Below, piece by piece: positions 16,471 to 25,776 of a stretch of DNA of 64,000 nt (positions within the stretch are counted from its first letter, which is position 1; each line of letters starts with the position of its first letter). The DNA is from Janthinobacterium tructae (GTDB taxonomy: Bacteria > Pseudomonadota > Gammaproteobacteria > Burkholderiales > Burkholderiaceae_D). The stretch spans positions 3,782,001-3,846,000 of the forward strand of contig NZ_CP041185.1 of the NCBI RefSeq assembly GCF_006517255.1. Direction: 5' to 3'. The notes beneath the pieces were generated by a model that saw only the letters and a list, made by a program, of their open reading frames with translations, was not told where the DNA came from and did not search any database. The position numbers and the translations under genes were made by a program.

Positions 16471-17943
16471 TTAGCGGGCCTTCTTGCCCAGGTGCGAATG
16501 CCGCATGCTGTACAGGAAGTAAATGGCCACCGTGACCGCCATCCACACGCTGAATACGACAAACGTCGTATGCGGCAAATCGCGCATGATGTACAGGCAA
16601 GCCAGGATGCTCAGGCCGGGAATCACATACGGGCCGAACGGCACGCTGAAGCCTTCGATGCGGTTGGCGCCCTGCTTGTGGCGCAGCACGGGCACGGCAA
16701 CCGAGACGACCATGAAAGCGGTCAGGGTGCCGATGCTGACCATGTCCCACAAATAAGTGGCATCGATGGAGCCGGCCACCACGGCCACCACCAGGCAGAC
16801 GATGATGGTATTGCTGACCGGTACCAGGGTGCGCGGGTGGATCTTCTGGAACGACTTGGGGATCAGGCCGTCGCGGCTGACGGCAAACAGGATGCGCGTC
16901 TGGCCGTAAATCGTCACCAGGGTCACGCTGAAGACGGAAATGACGGCGCCGGCCGACAGCACGAGCGCGGGCCAGGTCTTGCCCGTGACGTTTTGCAGGA
17001 TCACCGCCAGGCCCGCTTCCTGGCCTTCGAACAATTTCGCCTGTTGCGCGCCCAGGGCGGCCACGGCCACCAGCAAATAAAACACGGTGACGATGAGCAA
17101 GGCGCCAAGGATGCCACGCGGCACATTGCGCGTGGGATTTTTCACTTCGTCGCCTGCGGTGGCCACCGTATCGAGGCCGATGAAGGAGAAGAACACGGTA
17201 CCGGCCGCGGCGGTGACACCCGTCATGCCGGCAAAGCCCTTGCTATTGTCAGTATTAAAGAAGGGGAAGAAATTGTCGGCATTGAATCCGGAAAACGCGA
17301 TAACGACAAAAAACACCAGGATCGCCAGCTTGATGATGACCATGATGGCATTCATCAGGGCCGATTCCTTGGCGCCGCGCAGCAGCAAGAAGCCGCACAT
17401 GCAGATCAAAAAGATCGGCGGCAGGTTGATGTGGCCGGCATGAAACTCCATGCCATGCGGGCCGGAAACGATCATCGGCGTGCGCAGCATCTCGGGAATG
17501 TGCCAGCCGAAGGCATTTTCCAGGAAATTGTTCAGGTAGGACGACCAGCCGATGGCCACGGCACTGCCCGCCAATCCGTATTCGAGCAGCAAGCAGGCGG
17601 CCATGATGAAGGCAAGAAACTCACCCACGGTGGCGTAGGCAAACGAATACGAGGAGCCGGAAGCGGGGATGCGGAACGACAGCTCCGCGTAACACAAGGC
17701 CGTCAAACCGGCCGTGATGGCGGCGATCAGGAAAGACAGGACGACCGAAGGGCCCGCCTTGGGGACGGCTTCGACCATGGTAAAGAAAATACCCGTGCCG
17801 ATGGTGGCGCCGACGCCGATCATGGTGAGGGAAAACAGGCCGATGGACCGGCTCAAGCCGCTGCTGCTGAGGCCTTCACCATATTCGACCGTGGTATCGA
17901 TCGGCTTGGTGCGGCAAAGTTTCTGGACCAGGGTTTGGCTCAC
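16471..17943 (-). CDS. APC-superfamily amino-acid permease (cationic amino-acid transporter type)
   Basis: 490 residues from the chosen start, with about twelve hydrophobic spans. The first span has the APC substrate-binding motif GVGATIGTGIFF, and GLDTVATAGDEVKNP is the CAT/YfnA-family block. Such permeases import amino acids with protons or exchange them. The GTG at 17943 is preferred because AAAGGAAG stands 5 to 6 bases before it. An ATG seven codons earlier (17964) has no ribosome-binding site and would put that sequence inside the gene. The amino acid moved cannot be told from sequence alone. It is followed by its own terminator and is monocistronic. Confidence 0.9.
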   Translation of the reverse strand: MSQTLVQKLCRTKPIDTTVEYGEGLSSSGLSRSIGLFSLTMIGVGATIGTGIFFTMVEAVPKAGPSVVLSFLIAAITAGLTALCYAELSFRIPASGSSYSFAYATVGEFLAFIMAACLLLEYGLAGSAVAIGWSSYLNNFLENAFGWHIPEMLRTPMIVSGPHGMEFHAGHINLPPIFLICMCGFLLLRGAKESALMNAIMVIIKLAILVFFVVIAFSGFNADNFFPFFNTDNSKGFAGMTGVTAAAGTVFFSFIGLDTVATAGDEVKNPTRNVPRGILGALLIVTVFYLLVAVAALGAQQAKLFEGQEAGLAVILQNVTGKTWPALVLSAGAVISVFSVTLVTIYGQTRILFAVSRDGLIPKSFQKIHPRTLVPVSNTIIVCLVVAVVAGSIDATYLWDMVSIGTLTAFMVVSVAVPVLRHKQGANRIEGFSVPFGPYVIPGLSILACLYIMRDLPHTTFVVFSVWMAVTVAIYFLYSMRHSHLGKKAR

Positions 17944-18178
17944 TAGACTTCCTTTATGAGGCATACGTATTTTCGTACGACGGGTAAAAACACTTGAAAC
18001 GACGCTCCGGCCCTACCTGGCAAAAAACCGGAAAGATCGCGTCCATTTTCAAAACTAAGCGATTATAGGGCTTTCATCGGCTCAGCTAAACAGAACTTTG
18101 ATGCAAGGAAACAACGCCAGGCGTGCGCCGGCAAAGCCACGGGAGTGCTGGCGAAGAAGAAATTGCTTATATGAAAGA

Positions 18179-18214
18179 AAAAGCGCGCCGCTGCAGGAGC
18201 AGGGGCGCGCTTTT
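18179..18214 (-). terminator. Rho-independent terminator after the AAT permease
   Basis: The stem AAAAGCGCGCC (18179-18189) / GGCGCGCTTTT (18204-18214) is oriented for minus-strand transcription, with a TTTT end. The rest of the 293-bp gap 17944-18236 shows no gene. Confidence 0.8.
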
Positions 18215-18236
18215 GACTCAGCTCAACTATGCTGGC

Positions 18237-19667
18237 TTACTTCTTGACGTGTGGCGCATCGGCCGGTGGCCAGCCTGCTTCGTAGCCTTGCGGCACGTCG
18301 TCGCGGCGGTCTTTCGGCGCCAGACCCAGCACGTAGTACAGCACCGTCAGCAGGATCAGCCAGGCTGGTCCGACCATCAGGGCGATGCGCGTATCGGGGA
18401 AATACGCCATCAAGCCGATCACCAGCGCCAGGAAGGCCAGCGAAATCCAGGAACCGTAGGGCGCGAACGGCATGCGGAAGGCCAGGTTCTTGATTTCCAG
18501 CGGCGTCAAGGTCTTGCGGAACTGGATCTGCGTGACCAGGATCACGCCCCAGGTCCAGACGGCGCCGAAGGTGGAAATCGAGGTGACCCAGATGAACACT
18601 TTTTCCGGCACCAGGTAGTTCAGCAGCACGCCCAGCAACAGCGCGAAGACGGACACCAGGATGGCGCGGCGCGGCACGCCGCTGGCCGTGGTTTCCGCAA
18701 ACGCCTTCGGCGCCTGGCCTTGCAGCGCCAGGTTGTACAGCATGCGACCGGTGCTGAAGATGCCGCCATTGCACGACGACAAGGCCGCCGTCAGCACGAC
18801 GAAGTTGATGATGCCGGCGGCCGTCTTGATACCCAGGCGTTCGAACGTCATCACGAAGGGGCTGCCGGTGGTGCCGATTTCATTCCATGGGTAGATCGAC
18901 AGGATGACGAACAGCGCGCCGACATAGAAAATCAGGATGCGCCAGAACACCGAATTGATGGCGTCGGGAATCGATTTCTTCGGGTTCGCCGCTTCGCCGG
19001 CCGTCAGGCCGATCATTTCCACGCCCAGATAGGCAAACATCACCATCTGCAGCGACATCAGCACGCCTTGCGCGCCATTCGGGAAGAAACCGCCATGCGT
19101 CCACAGGTTCGAGATGCCGACGGCCACGCCGCCGTTGCCCAGACCGAAGACGATCATGCCCGTGCCGCCGACGATCATCAGGATGATGGTGACCACCTTG
19201 ATCAGGGCAAACCAGAACTCGAACTCGCCGTAAGCTTTCACGGCCAGCAGGTTGATCGCGCCCATGGAGCCCAAGGCCGCCAGGGCCCAGATCCAGCGCG
19301 GCACGTCGGGGAACCAGATGCCCATGTAGATGGCGACGGCGGTAATTTCCGCCACGCACGTGACGAGCCACAGGAACCAATAGTTCCAGCCCGTCAGATA
19401 GCCTTGCAGGGGGCCCAGGTAATCCTGGGCATAGCGGCTGAAAGAACCGGCCACGGGATTGTGCACGGCCATTTCGCCCAGCGCCCGCATGATCATGAAG
19501 ATGACCGCGCCACCGATGATATACGACAGCATGATGCCGGGACCGGCCATCTTGATGGCGTTGCCGGAACCCAAAAACAGGCCCACGCCAATCGCGGCGC
19601 CCAGCGCCATCAGGCGGATTTGCCGCTCGCCCAGGCCGCGGTGCAAGCCTTGTTCACTCGTTTTCAT
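18237..19667 (-). CDS. AAT-family amino-acid permease (ProY/AroP-like)
   Basis: 476 residues, about twelve membrane spans. The N-terminus has the family pattern GLGERQIRLMALGAAIGVGLFLGSG, and later FAYLGVEMIGLTAGEAANPKKSIPDAIN. Members import single amino acids such as proline, aromatic amino acids or GABA with protons. The start at 19667 has GGAGACACGTA before it; the 35-residue upstream extension is rejected. A RidA gene starts upstream on the same strand and its stop is 115 bases away, so the two may be cotranscribed. RidA deaminates reactive enamines formed in amino-acid metabolism, which would fit. The exact substrate is unknown. Confidence 0.92.
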   Translation of the reverse strand: MKTSEQGLHRGLGERQIRLMALGAAIGVGLFLGSGNAIKMAGPGIMLSYIIGGAVIFMIMRALGEMAVHNPVAGSFSRYAQDYLGPLQGYLTGWNYWFLWLVTCVAEITAVAIYMGIWFPDVPRWIWALAALGSMGAINLLAVKAYGEFEFWFALIKVVTIILMIVGGTGMIVFGLGNGGVAVGISNLWTHGGFFPNGAQGVLMSLQMVMFAYLGVEMIGLTAGEAANPKKSIPDAINSVFWRILIFYVGALFVILSIYPWNEIGTTGSPFVMTFERLGIKTAAGIINFVVLTAALSSCNGGIFSTGRMLYNLALQGQAPKAFAETTASGVPRRAILVSVFALLLGVLLNYLVPEKVFIWVTSISTFGAVWTWGVILVTQIQFRKTLTPLEIKNLAFRMPFAPYGSWISLAFLALVIGLMAYFPDTRIALMVGPAWLILLTVLYYVLGLAPKDRRDDVPQGYEAGWPPADAPHVKK

Positions 19668-19782
19668 TACGTGTCTCCGTTTTTTTCTTGAATACACCGA
19701 TCCCTCGCCCCAATGGCGGTTCCGCTCTTGCTGGAAAGGAGGAAACGGCGCGCCGGCGACAAGCGCCGGCATGCTCAGATGA

Positions 19783-20241
19783 TCAGGCCAGTTCGGCGAT
19801 CAGTTCGATCTCGACGCAAGCACCCAGCGGGATTTGCGCCACGCCGAAGGCGGAGCGGGCATGCTTGCCGCTGTCGCCGAAGACTTCGACGAACAGTTCC
19901 GAGGCGCCATTGGTCACCAGGTGCTGTTCCGTGAAGGTGGAGGTGGAATTGACCAGGCTCATGACCTTGACGATGCGTTTGACCTTGTTCAAGTCGCCGC
20001 CACAGGCGTCTTGCAAGGTGGCGATCAGTTCGATGGCGATGCCGCGCGCAGCGATCTTGCCTTCTTCCGTGGTGACGTCCTTGCCCAGTTGACCGACCCA
20101 GACCTTGCCATCCTTCTTGGCCAGGTGGCCGGACAGGAAGACCGTGTTGCCCGTGCGGGCATGCATCACGTAGGCGGCAGCTGGTGCGGCAACGACTGGC
20201 AGTTCAATGTTGAGGGCTTTGAGTTTTTCGTAAAACGACAT
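19783..20241 (-). CDS. RidA (YjgF/YER057c/UK114) family protein
   Basis: 152 residues. The conserved C-terminal block ARSAFGVAQIPLGACVEIE contains the key arginine (R129) that binds the substrate carboxylate in enamine/imine deaminases. RidA proteins hydrolyse 2-aminoacrylate and related imines to keto acids. This is the slightly longer form with the N-terminal AYVMHARTGNTVFLSGHLAKKDGK block. GGAG precedes the ATG at 20241; the twelve-residue upstream extension is unlikely. Downstream (19752-19770) is a 7-bp GCCGGCG/CGCCGGC hairpin without a T-run, before the AAT permease. Confidence 0.9.
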   Translation of the reverse strand: MSFYEKLKALNIELPVVAAPAAAYVMHARTGNTVFLSGHLAKKDGKVWVGQLGKDVTTEEGKIAARGIAIELIATLQDACGGDLNKVKRIVKVMSLVNSTSTFTEQHLVTNGASELFVEVFGDSGKHARSAFGVAQIPLGACVEIELIAELA

Positions 20242-20495
20242 GCTATTTCTCCAAGAAAACAATATAAGCGAAACCAAAATTCATGCACGGCAGGGCATGG
20301 AGGATGACGCCCTGGCAGCGCGGCAGTGACCGACAACAGTGCCAGATTAAACGTCATCATATTGGTGAACGAGCAGTTTTAGTTCACAAATAGGCCCGGT
20401 TATTCAGTGGATTATACCGACAATCAAACAAAATTCAGCATTGGTTCATGAAGCATGCTCTACAGGCATCGAGCGTGACTTTTTTCATTAAATTG

Positions 20496-22079
20496 TTACT
20501 TTTGCAATGTCAAGCCCTCCGGGTCAAGGTTTATCGCCTGCAAAAATGCCTGGTCGTGCGAAACCACAAGTAACGCCCCCTGATATTGCAGCAGCATCTG
20601 CTCCAGCGCCTGCAGGCTGGCCAGGTCCAGATGATTGTCGGGTTCATCGAGCAATAGCAGTTGCGGCGGCGCCTGCGCATACAGTTCGGCCGCCAGCGCC
20701 ACCTTCATGCGCTCGCCGCCGCTGAGCAAACGGCTGGGCATGGTGGCGCGCGCACCGGCAATGCCCAGCAGCGCCAGCCGCGTGCGCAGCTCGCCTTCCG
20801 GCACAATGCTGTTGCGTTCCTGCAAGCGCTGCACGGCGCTCCGCTCGCCTTCCTCCAGGCACGCATGCTGGTCCAGCCAGGCCACCTGCGCATGGCAGCG
20901 CAGCGCGCCGCTGGCCGGTGTCAGATGGCCGGCGATCACGCGCAGCAGGGTCGACTTGCCGCTGCCATTGTCGCCCGTCACGGCCATGCGGCGCGGCCCG
21001 CTGAGCAGCAAGTTGATCGCGTGCGCCTGGCCATGCGGCAAGACCACATCGCGCAGTTCCAGCAGCAATTTCCCATTCGGCACCAGGCTCTCGGGCGCCA
21101 GCAGCAGCCGTTCGACCTCGGGCGCGCAGCGGGCGCTGGCGTCCATTACGCGTTGCTGGCGCGCCTGCTGCGCCTCTTGCGCGCGCAGGCGCAGCTTGCC
21201 CTGGCTATCCTGGCTTTTCTCCTTTTTCGCGTCGAGCAGCAGCTTGCTTTGATTGCCTTCGCGGCCCTCGCGCTCACCGCGCGTCACCCGTTTATGTTGC
21301 CGTTCTGCCTGCTGCTGCGCCTCGCGCTGTTCACGTCTGGCACCGGCCTTTTCCGCTTGCAGGGCGGCAACGTAGCCGGCCTGCTCCAGTTCCCGCTGCT
21401 GCGCATACCAGGCGTAATTGCCGCCATAGCTGCGCAAGCCCTGCGGCGACAGCTCGACGATGGCATCGACGTGCGCCAGCAAGGCGCGGTCATGGCTGAT
21501 CAACAGCAAGCCGCCGGGCCAGCGCGCCATCTGCGCCACCAGGCGGGCGCGCTGCCGCACATCGAGATGGTTGCTCGGCTCATCGAGCACCAGCCAGTCC
21601 GCCTGCGACAGCCAGGCGCCTTGCAAGGCAATGCGCTGGCGTTCGCCACCGCTGAGGCGACTCGTCGGCGTGTCGGCCTCGACGTGGCGCAAATCGAGCG
21701 CATCGAGCGCCTGGCGCAGGCGGGCGTGGGCATCCCAGCGCTCGCCCACCAGGGCGTAGTCGGCCTCGTCGATGCTGCCGGCGGCGATGCGCGCCAGCGC
21801 GGCCAGCACCTCCTGCATGCCGGCGAGCGCCGCCACGGTGGGGTAGCGTTGCGGATCGAGCTCCTGCGCCACGTAATGCACGCTGCTGTCGCAGCGCACG
21901 GCGCCCGAAGTCGGCTGCGCCTGGCCCGCCAGCAGGCGCGCGAGAACGCTCTTGCCCACGCCGTTATCGCCGACGAGGCCGATACGTTGCGGGGCAAAGG
22001 CAAATTGCAAATCGGAAAACAGAGTGCGGCCATCGGGCAGCACAAAGGAAAGACGGTCGAGTTGTAGTAATGCGGGCAT
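20496..22079 (-). CDS. ABC-F family ATPase
   Basis: 527 residues with two ABC domains and no membrane segment. Domain 1 has Walker A GDNGVGKS (37-44), LSGGERQ (142-148) and LVLDEP (163-168). Domain 2 has GDNGSGKS (369-376), LSGGERM (452-458) and LLLDEP (475-480). A highly charged linker (about 230-320) rich in Arg, Gln and Glu joins them. ABC-F proteins act on ribosomes, as translation factors or antibiotic-resistance factors, rather than in transport. The subfamily is not clear, and no resistance claim is made. AAGGAG before the ATG at 22079 fixes the start. Confidence 0.9.
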   Translation of the reverse strand: MPALLQLDRLSFVLPDGRTLFSDLQFAFAPQRIGLVGDNGVGKSVLARLLAGQAQPTSGAVRCDSSVHYVAQELDPQRYPTVAALAGMQEVLAALARIAAGSIDEADYALVGERWDAHARLRQALDALDLRHVEADTPTSRLSGGERQRIALQGAWLSQADWLVLDEPSNHLDVRQRARLVAQMARWPGGLLLISHDRALLAHVDAIVELSPQGLRSYGGNYAWYAQQRELEQAGYVAALQAEKAGARREQREAQQQAERQHKRVTRGEREGREGNQSKLLLDAKKEKSQDSQGKLRLRAQEAQQARQQRVMDASARCAPEVERLLLAPESLVPNGKLLLELRDVVLPHGQAHAINLLLSGPRRMAVTGDNGSGKSTLLRVIAGHLTPASGALRCHAQVAWLDQHACLEEGERSAVQRLQERNSIVPEGELRTRLALLGIAGARATMPSRLLSGGERMKVALAAELYAQAPPQLLLLDEPDNHLDLASLQALEQMLLQYQGALLVVSHDQAFLQAINLDPEGLTLQK

Positions 22080-22232
22080 GGATACTCCTTGAGCAAGGCT
22101 GGCGAACCCGCGCGGCGCAATGCTGCGCTGGCGGGAAGGGCGAGGCCGTGCACAGCACGGCAGTATCAATGGCGCATGTCGAAGCGTCCTGGAGAAATGG
22201 GGAAGAAGCGACAGTGTAGCAGAGCAAGCTTG

Positions 22233-23345
22233 TCAGCGCTGGCCCAGGGTCGTGTCGCCGAACAGGTTCTTGAATTCGCGCGGCTGCGAGCGCCAGTACT
22301 GCGGCGGCGCCTGCACCTGTGCACCCAACTGGGCCGCCGCATGCCAGGGCCAGCGCGGGTCGAACAGGATGGCGCGCGCCAGCGCCACCATGTCGGACTG
22401 GCCGTTGGCGATGATATCTTCCGCCTGCTGCGCCTCCGTGATCAAGCCGACGCTGATGGTGGGCAAGCCGCTATCGCGCTTGATGCGTTCGGCAAACGCC
22501 ACCTGGTAGCCCGGTCCCACGGGAATCTGCTGCTGCGGCGAAATACCGCCGCTGGAGACGTGGATGAAATCGGCGCCCAGTTGCTTGAGTTCCTGCGCGA
22601 AACGCACGCTTTGCTCGATTTCCCAGCCGCCCTCGACCCAGTCAGTGGCGGAAAGGCGCACGCCCACGGCCATGCTGGCGGGCACGGCGGCGCGCACGGC
22701 TTCATAGACTTCCAGCGGAAAGCGCATGCGGTTATCCAGGCTACCGCCATAGGCATCGGTGCGGTGATTCGACAGGGGTGACAGGAACTGGTGCAGCAGA
22801 TAGCCGTGCGCCGCGTGCAGTTCGATGCCCTCGATACCGAGCGCATGCACGCGCTGGGCGGCCGCGACAAAGGCGCCCTTGATTTGCATCAAACCCATCT
22901 CGTCGAGGGCGATCGGCACGGTTTCGCCGGGCGCATGGGCGATGGCGGACGGCGCCACCGTTTGCCAGCCGCCGTCGGACAGGTGCACGCAGGCGCCGCC
23001 CTGCCATGGCGCGCGGCTCGATGCCTTGCGTCCCGCGTGGCCCAGTTGCACCACCAATGGAATCGGCGCGTGGCGGCGGATCGCCTGCACCACGCTGGCC
23101 AGCGCTGCCTGATTCGCGTCCGACCACAGGCCCAGGTCATCGGCCGAGATGCGTCCCTCGGGCGAGACGGCCGTCGCTTCCGTCATCAGCAAGCCCGCGC
23201 CGGACAGGGCCAGGTGGCCCAGGTGGATCATGTGCCAGTCGGTGGCGTTGCCGTTGTCGGCCGAGTACTGGCACATGGGCGCAATGGCGATGCGGTTGGC
23301 CACCTGCAGCGGCCCCAGTGCATACGGCGTGAATAGCTGGCTCAT
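22233..23345 (-). CDS. NADH:flavin oxidoreductase of the old-yellow-enzyme family (YqjM-like)
   Basis: 370 residues forming a TIM barrel. LFTPYALGPLQVANRIAIAPMCQYSA carries the FMN-binding opening with the Cys typical of thermophilic-like OYEs. ELHAAHGYLLHQFLSPLSNHRTDAYGGS holds the conserved His pair of the substrate site. SVGLITEAQQAEDIIANGQSDMVALARAILFDPRWPWHAA ends the barrel. These enzymes reduce activated C=C bonds with NAD(P)H. The start at 23345 (MSQLFTP) is the usual N-terminus; an in-frame GTG nine codons upstream is possible. Confidence 0.92.
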   Translation of the reverse strand: MSQLFTPYALGPLQVANRIAIAPMCQYSADNGNATDWHMIHLGHLALSGAGLLMTEATAVSPEGRISADDLGLWSDANQAALASVVQAIRRHAPIPLVVQLGHAGRKASSRAPWQGGACVHLSDGGWQTVAPSAIAHAPGETVPIALDEMGLMQIKGAFVAAAQRVHALGIEGIELHAAHGYLLHQFLSPLSNHRTDAYGGSLDNRMRFPLEVYEAVRAAVPASMAVGVRLSATDWVEGGWEIEQSVRFAQELKQLGADFIHVSSGGISPQQQIPVGPGYQVAFAERIKRDSGLPTISVGLITEAQQAEDIIANGQSDMVALARAILFDPRWPWHAAAQLGAQVQAPPQYWRSQPREFKNLFGDTTLGQR

Positions 23346-23505
23346 GGCGGACTTTCGGAAAGGGGGAAGCACCGATTCTACTGCGCTTTGGACAGCAGGG
23401 CTTACACCTGCTTACGTTTGATACAGCGCAAGGGCTAGCCTTGGGCAGGCGCGGCCGCTAATCTGGACACATCAATAACACCCGCAATACCACCCAGGAG
23501 AACAC

Positions 23506-24045
23506 ATGAACACGACGACTACCGCCAGCCGCATCCACCCCTTGATGGCCGGCGCCGCCATTTCCGTGACCGTCCTGTGCCTGGTGGGCGCGGCGTCCAT
23601 CGCCGGCATCCTGCCCAATTCGCGGGCGAATGTGCCGGCCGCAGCGGCCGTACCTGCCGACGTGGCGGCCCTGGCAGCGCCTGTGGCCGCACCGGTGGCC
23701 GCGCCCGTCGTCGCGCAGGCTGCCCCGGCACCAGCCCCGGCGCCCGTCGTGCACAAGCGCGTCGTACACCACACGCAAGTGGCGCAAGCGCGTCCTGCCT
23801 ACAATGACAACAATGATAGCTACCGCGACACAGCCTACCGCGAACCCGCACGCCAGCAGCAGCCAGTGCCTGCGCCGGCACAACCGAACTACGTGGGCAT
23901 CGGCACGGGTGCCGTTATCGGCGGCTTGATCGGCAATCAGGTCGGTGGCGGCCGCGGCAAGGCGCTGGCGACGGTGGCCGGCGTGATCGGCGGCGGCATG
24001 CTGGGCAATGCGGTGCAGAACCAGGTGCAACAGCCACAACGTTAA
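23506..24045 (+). CDS. Glycine-zipper 2TM-domain protein
   Basis: 179 residues. The N-terminus has one hydrophobic segment (about 14-36), followed by a long Ala/Pro/Val-rich stretch (about 42-82) and a Gln/Asn/Arg/Tyr-rich linker. The C-terminal GIGTGAVIGGLIGNQVGGGRGK...AGVIGGGMLGNAV is the glycine-zipper 2TM domain of the 17-kDa surface antigen type, usually an envelope-embedded hairpin. GGAGAACAC precedes the ATG. The low-complexity proline-alanine segment may span the periplasm. Its stop overlaps that of the convergent DUF1993 gene by three bases. Confidence 0.88.
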   Translation: MNTTTTASRIHPLMAGAAISVTVLCLVGAASIAGILPNSRANVPAAAAVPADVAALAAPVAAPVAAPVVAQAAPAPAPAPVVHKRVVHHTQVAQARPAYNDNNDSYRDTAYREPARQQQPVPAPAQPNYVGIGTGAVIGGLIGNQVGGGRGKALATVAGVIGGGMLGNAVQNQVQQPQR

Positions 24046-24551
24046 TCGTACGGTCCCAGATAATCGAGCTTGCCCACGGCCACGCCATTGTTTCTCAGAA
24101 TAGCGTGGACCATGGAAACGTGAAAATAGAAGTTCGGCAAGGCAAAGCTGAGCAGGTAATTGTCGCCCGAGAATTTCTTGCCCTCGTCAGTCCAGTTCAG
24201 CACCACTTCCTTCTGCGCGCTGCCCGCCATCTGGCCCGCGTTCACGCTGTCGATGTAGGCGATGGTGTTGGCGATGCGTTCCTGTAACTGCTCGAACGAC
24301 GCTTCGTTATCCTCGAACTTCGGCGCCGGCACGCCGCTCAGGCGCTCGACCGACATCTTCGACGTATCGCTGGCGCGCTGCACCTGCGCCGTCAAGTCCA
24401 GCATGTCGGGCGCCAGCTGCGCGCCCAGTAAAATCTCGGGCACGATGCCATCTTCCTCGACATGGGCTTGCGCTTTTTCCAGCAGGGCCGAGACGACCCG
24501 CAAGCCGCGGATGAAGACGGGAATGGTTGCCTGATACATGGATACCGACAT
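24042..24551 (-). CDS. DUF1993 family protein
   Basis: 169 residues, all-helical in appearance. The start MSVSMYQATIPVFIRGLRVVSALLEKA and the end NFYFHVSMVHAILRNNGVAVGKLDYLGPYD match the DUF1993 family, a DinB-like four-helix fold of unknown function. His residues in the C-terminal helix could form a metal site as in DinB relatives, but this is inference. It is convergent with the glycine-zipper gene and overlaps its stop. No operon partner is visible. Confidence 0.88.
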   Translation of the reverse strand: MSVSMYQATIPVFIRGLRVVSALLEKAQAHVEEDGIVPEILLGAQLAPDMLDLTAQVQRASDTSKMSVERLSGVPAPKFEDNEASFEQLQERIANTIAYIDSVNAGQMAGSAQKEVVLNWTDEGKKFSGDNYLLSFALPNFYFHVSMVHAILRNNGVAVGKLDYLGPYD

Positions 24552-24660
24552 GACGAACTCCTGATAGTAAACGATGAGCCAGTGTACCCGAGCTGCTATC
24601 TTCCGGCAGCACGCGCAATGTCACTCCTGTGCGTCAACGCACCGAACGGCCCAGTTGCTT

Positions 24661-25629
24661 TTACTTGTCGAGGTTGACCTTGCCGTCCGGCGTATGGCCG
24701 GGCTGTTCAACCGGTTCCTGCGGCAGTACTGGCTGCGGCTTTTCCTTGCGCTTGCCAGTGAAAAATTTGACGATGGCCGCGCCGCCGCCCACCACGGCCA
24801 GGAGCAGCACTTTCTTGAAGGCCAGCAGCAGCGCCAGCAACTTGCCGAACAGGCCCAGCTTGCTGGCCACGCCACCGGCCACCAGCGCCGCCAGGCCGTA
24901 TTCGGCCACCTTGTCCGTCTTGCTGTCGAAATCCGTGTAGCGGTTACCCTCGGTAAATTCCGTGAACGCCGTCACTTGCTGCATTTCTTTCTTGATCGCT
25001 TCGATCTGTTGCATGCTGGCGATCGCATTCAGGTTCAGCACGCCTTCGCGGCCCAGCACGCGCACGTTATAGTTCAGCGAGTGCTCGCCGCCATCGACCA
25101 TCAAGTCCTTGGCCCAGTACAGCTTGTGCGTATCCTTGGCATAGCTGGGTTTTTCCGCCCAGCCCATCAGATGGATGCCGGGATAGCCCTGCTTCTTGCG
25201 CTCCGCATTGTTTTCCAGCACGGACGCCTGCATATCCTTGAGCAACTCGTCGTACTTGATGCTGTCCGCATCGTCATCCTTGATATGGCCTTCCTTTTCA
25301 TACGTGACGATGACGCCCCAGCTATCGCGCTCGAGCACGCTGGTCTTGGCGGGCACGATCATGCCCAGCGATACCATGCCCGGTGGATTGCCCCAGGCAT
25401 CGACCAGCACCCGCTCGGCGTCCGTCGGCGACAAATAGCGGAAGTTGGCGGGCAAATCCAGAGTGGCGATGCCGCCTGGCAAAGTGATCTTGCCGCGTTG
25501 CAGGTGCAGCTGGGCAAGGAATTGCTCGGCCGTCATTTCCGGTGCGGCTGCCTTCTCTTCGGCAGGGGCGGCAGCCGTCAGGCCGGAGAGGGTCAGGCAT
25601 AGCAAGGCTGTCAGCAGGCGTTTCAACAT
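24661..25629 (-). CDS. DUF2167 family membrane-anchored protein
   Basis: 322 residues. It has a signal peptide (MLKRLLTALLCLTLSGLTAAAP), then a large exported domain with family motifs (GNPPGMVSLGMIVP, WGVIVTYEKEGHIKDDDAD, IHLMGWAEKPSYAKDTHKLYWAKDL). A C-terminal pair of hydrophobic segments (about 250-290) and a basic cytoplasmic tail close it. DUF2167 has no settled function. The start at 25629 has GGACC before it; a seven-residue upstream extension is rejected. Confidence 0.88.
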   Translation of the reverse strand: MLKRLLTALLCLTLSGLTAAAPAEEKAAAPEMTAEQFLAQLHLQRGKITLPGGIATLDLPANFRYLSPTDAERVLVDAWGNPPGMVSLGMIVPAKTSVLERDSWGVIVTYEKEGHIKDDDADSIKYDELLKDMQASVLENNAERKKQGYPGIHLMGWAEKPSYAKDTHKLYWAKDLMVDGGEHSLNYNVRVLGREGVLNLNAIASMQQIEAIKKEMQQVTAFTEFTEGNRYTDFDSKTDKVAEYGLAALVAGGVASKLGLFGKLLALLLAFKKVLLLAVVGGGAAIVKFFTGKRKEKPQPVLPQEPVEQPGHTPDGKVNLDK

Positions 25630-25717
25630 GATCGGTCCAAAAAATTGCAAAGGGTAAATATTTTAAATCAATTGATTGCTTAATGGATAATTATTTCCGT
25701 GCAGCATTTTTCCCATG

Positions 25718-25752
25718 AAAAAAGCGCCAGGCGGGTTTCCCCGGCTGGCGCC
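25718..25752 (-). terminator. Rho-independent terminator closing the ast cluster
   Basis: On the minus strand, a GC-rich stem (CTGGCGC at 25745-25751 paired with GCGCCAG at 25724-25730, with a nested stem inside) is followed by six T residues, 25 bases after the astE stop. Confidence 0.88.
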
Positions 25753-25776
25753 TGACGCTGTGTGACGGCTGGACGA

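Noticed and set aside
17944..17964. An upstream ATG start for the APC transporter
   Set aside because: It has no ribosome-binding site, and it would place the AAAGGAAG sequence inside the gene; the GTG at 17943 fits better.
19752..19770. A terminator between ridA and the AAT permease
   Set aside because: There is a 7-bp GCCGGCG/CGCCGGC stem, but no T-run follows on the minus strand.
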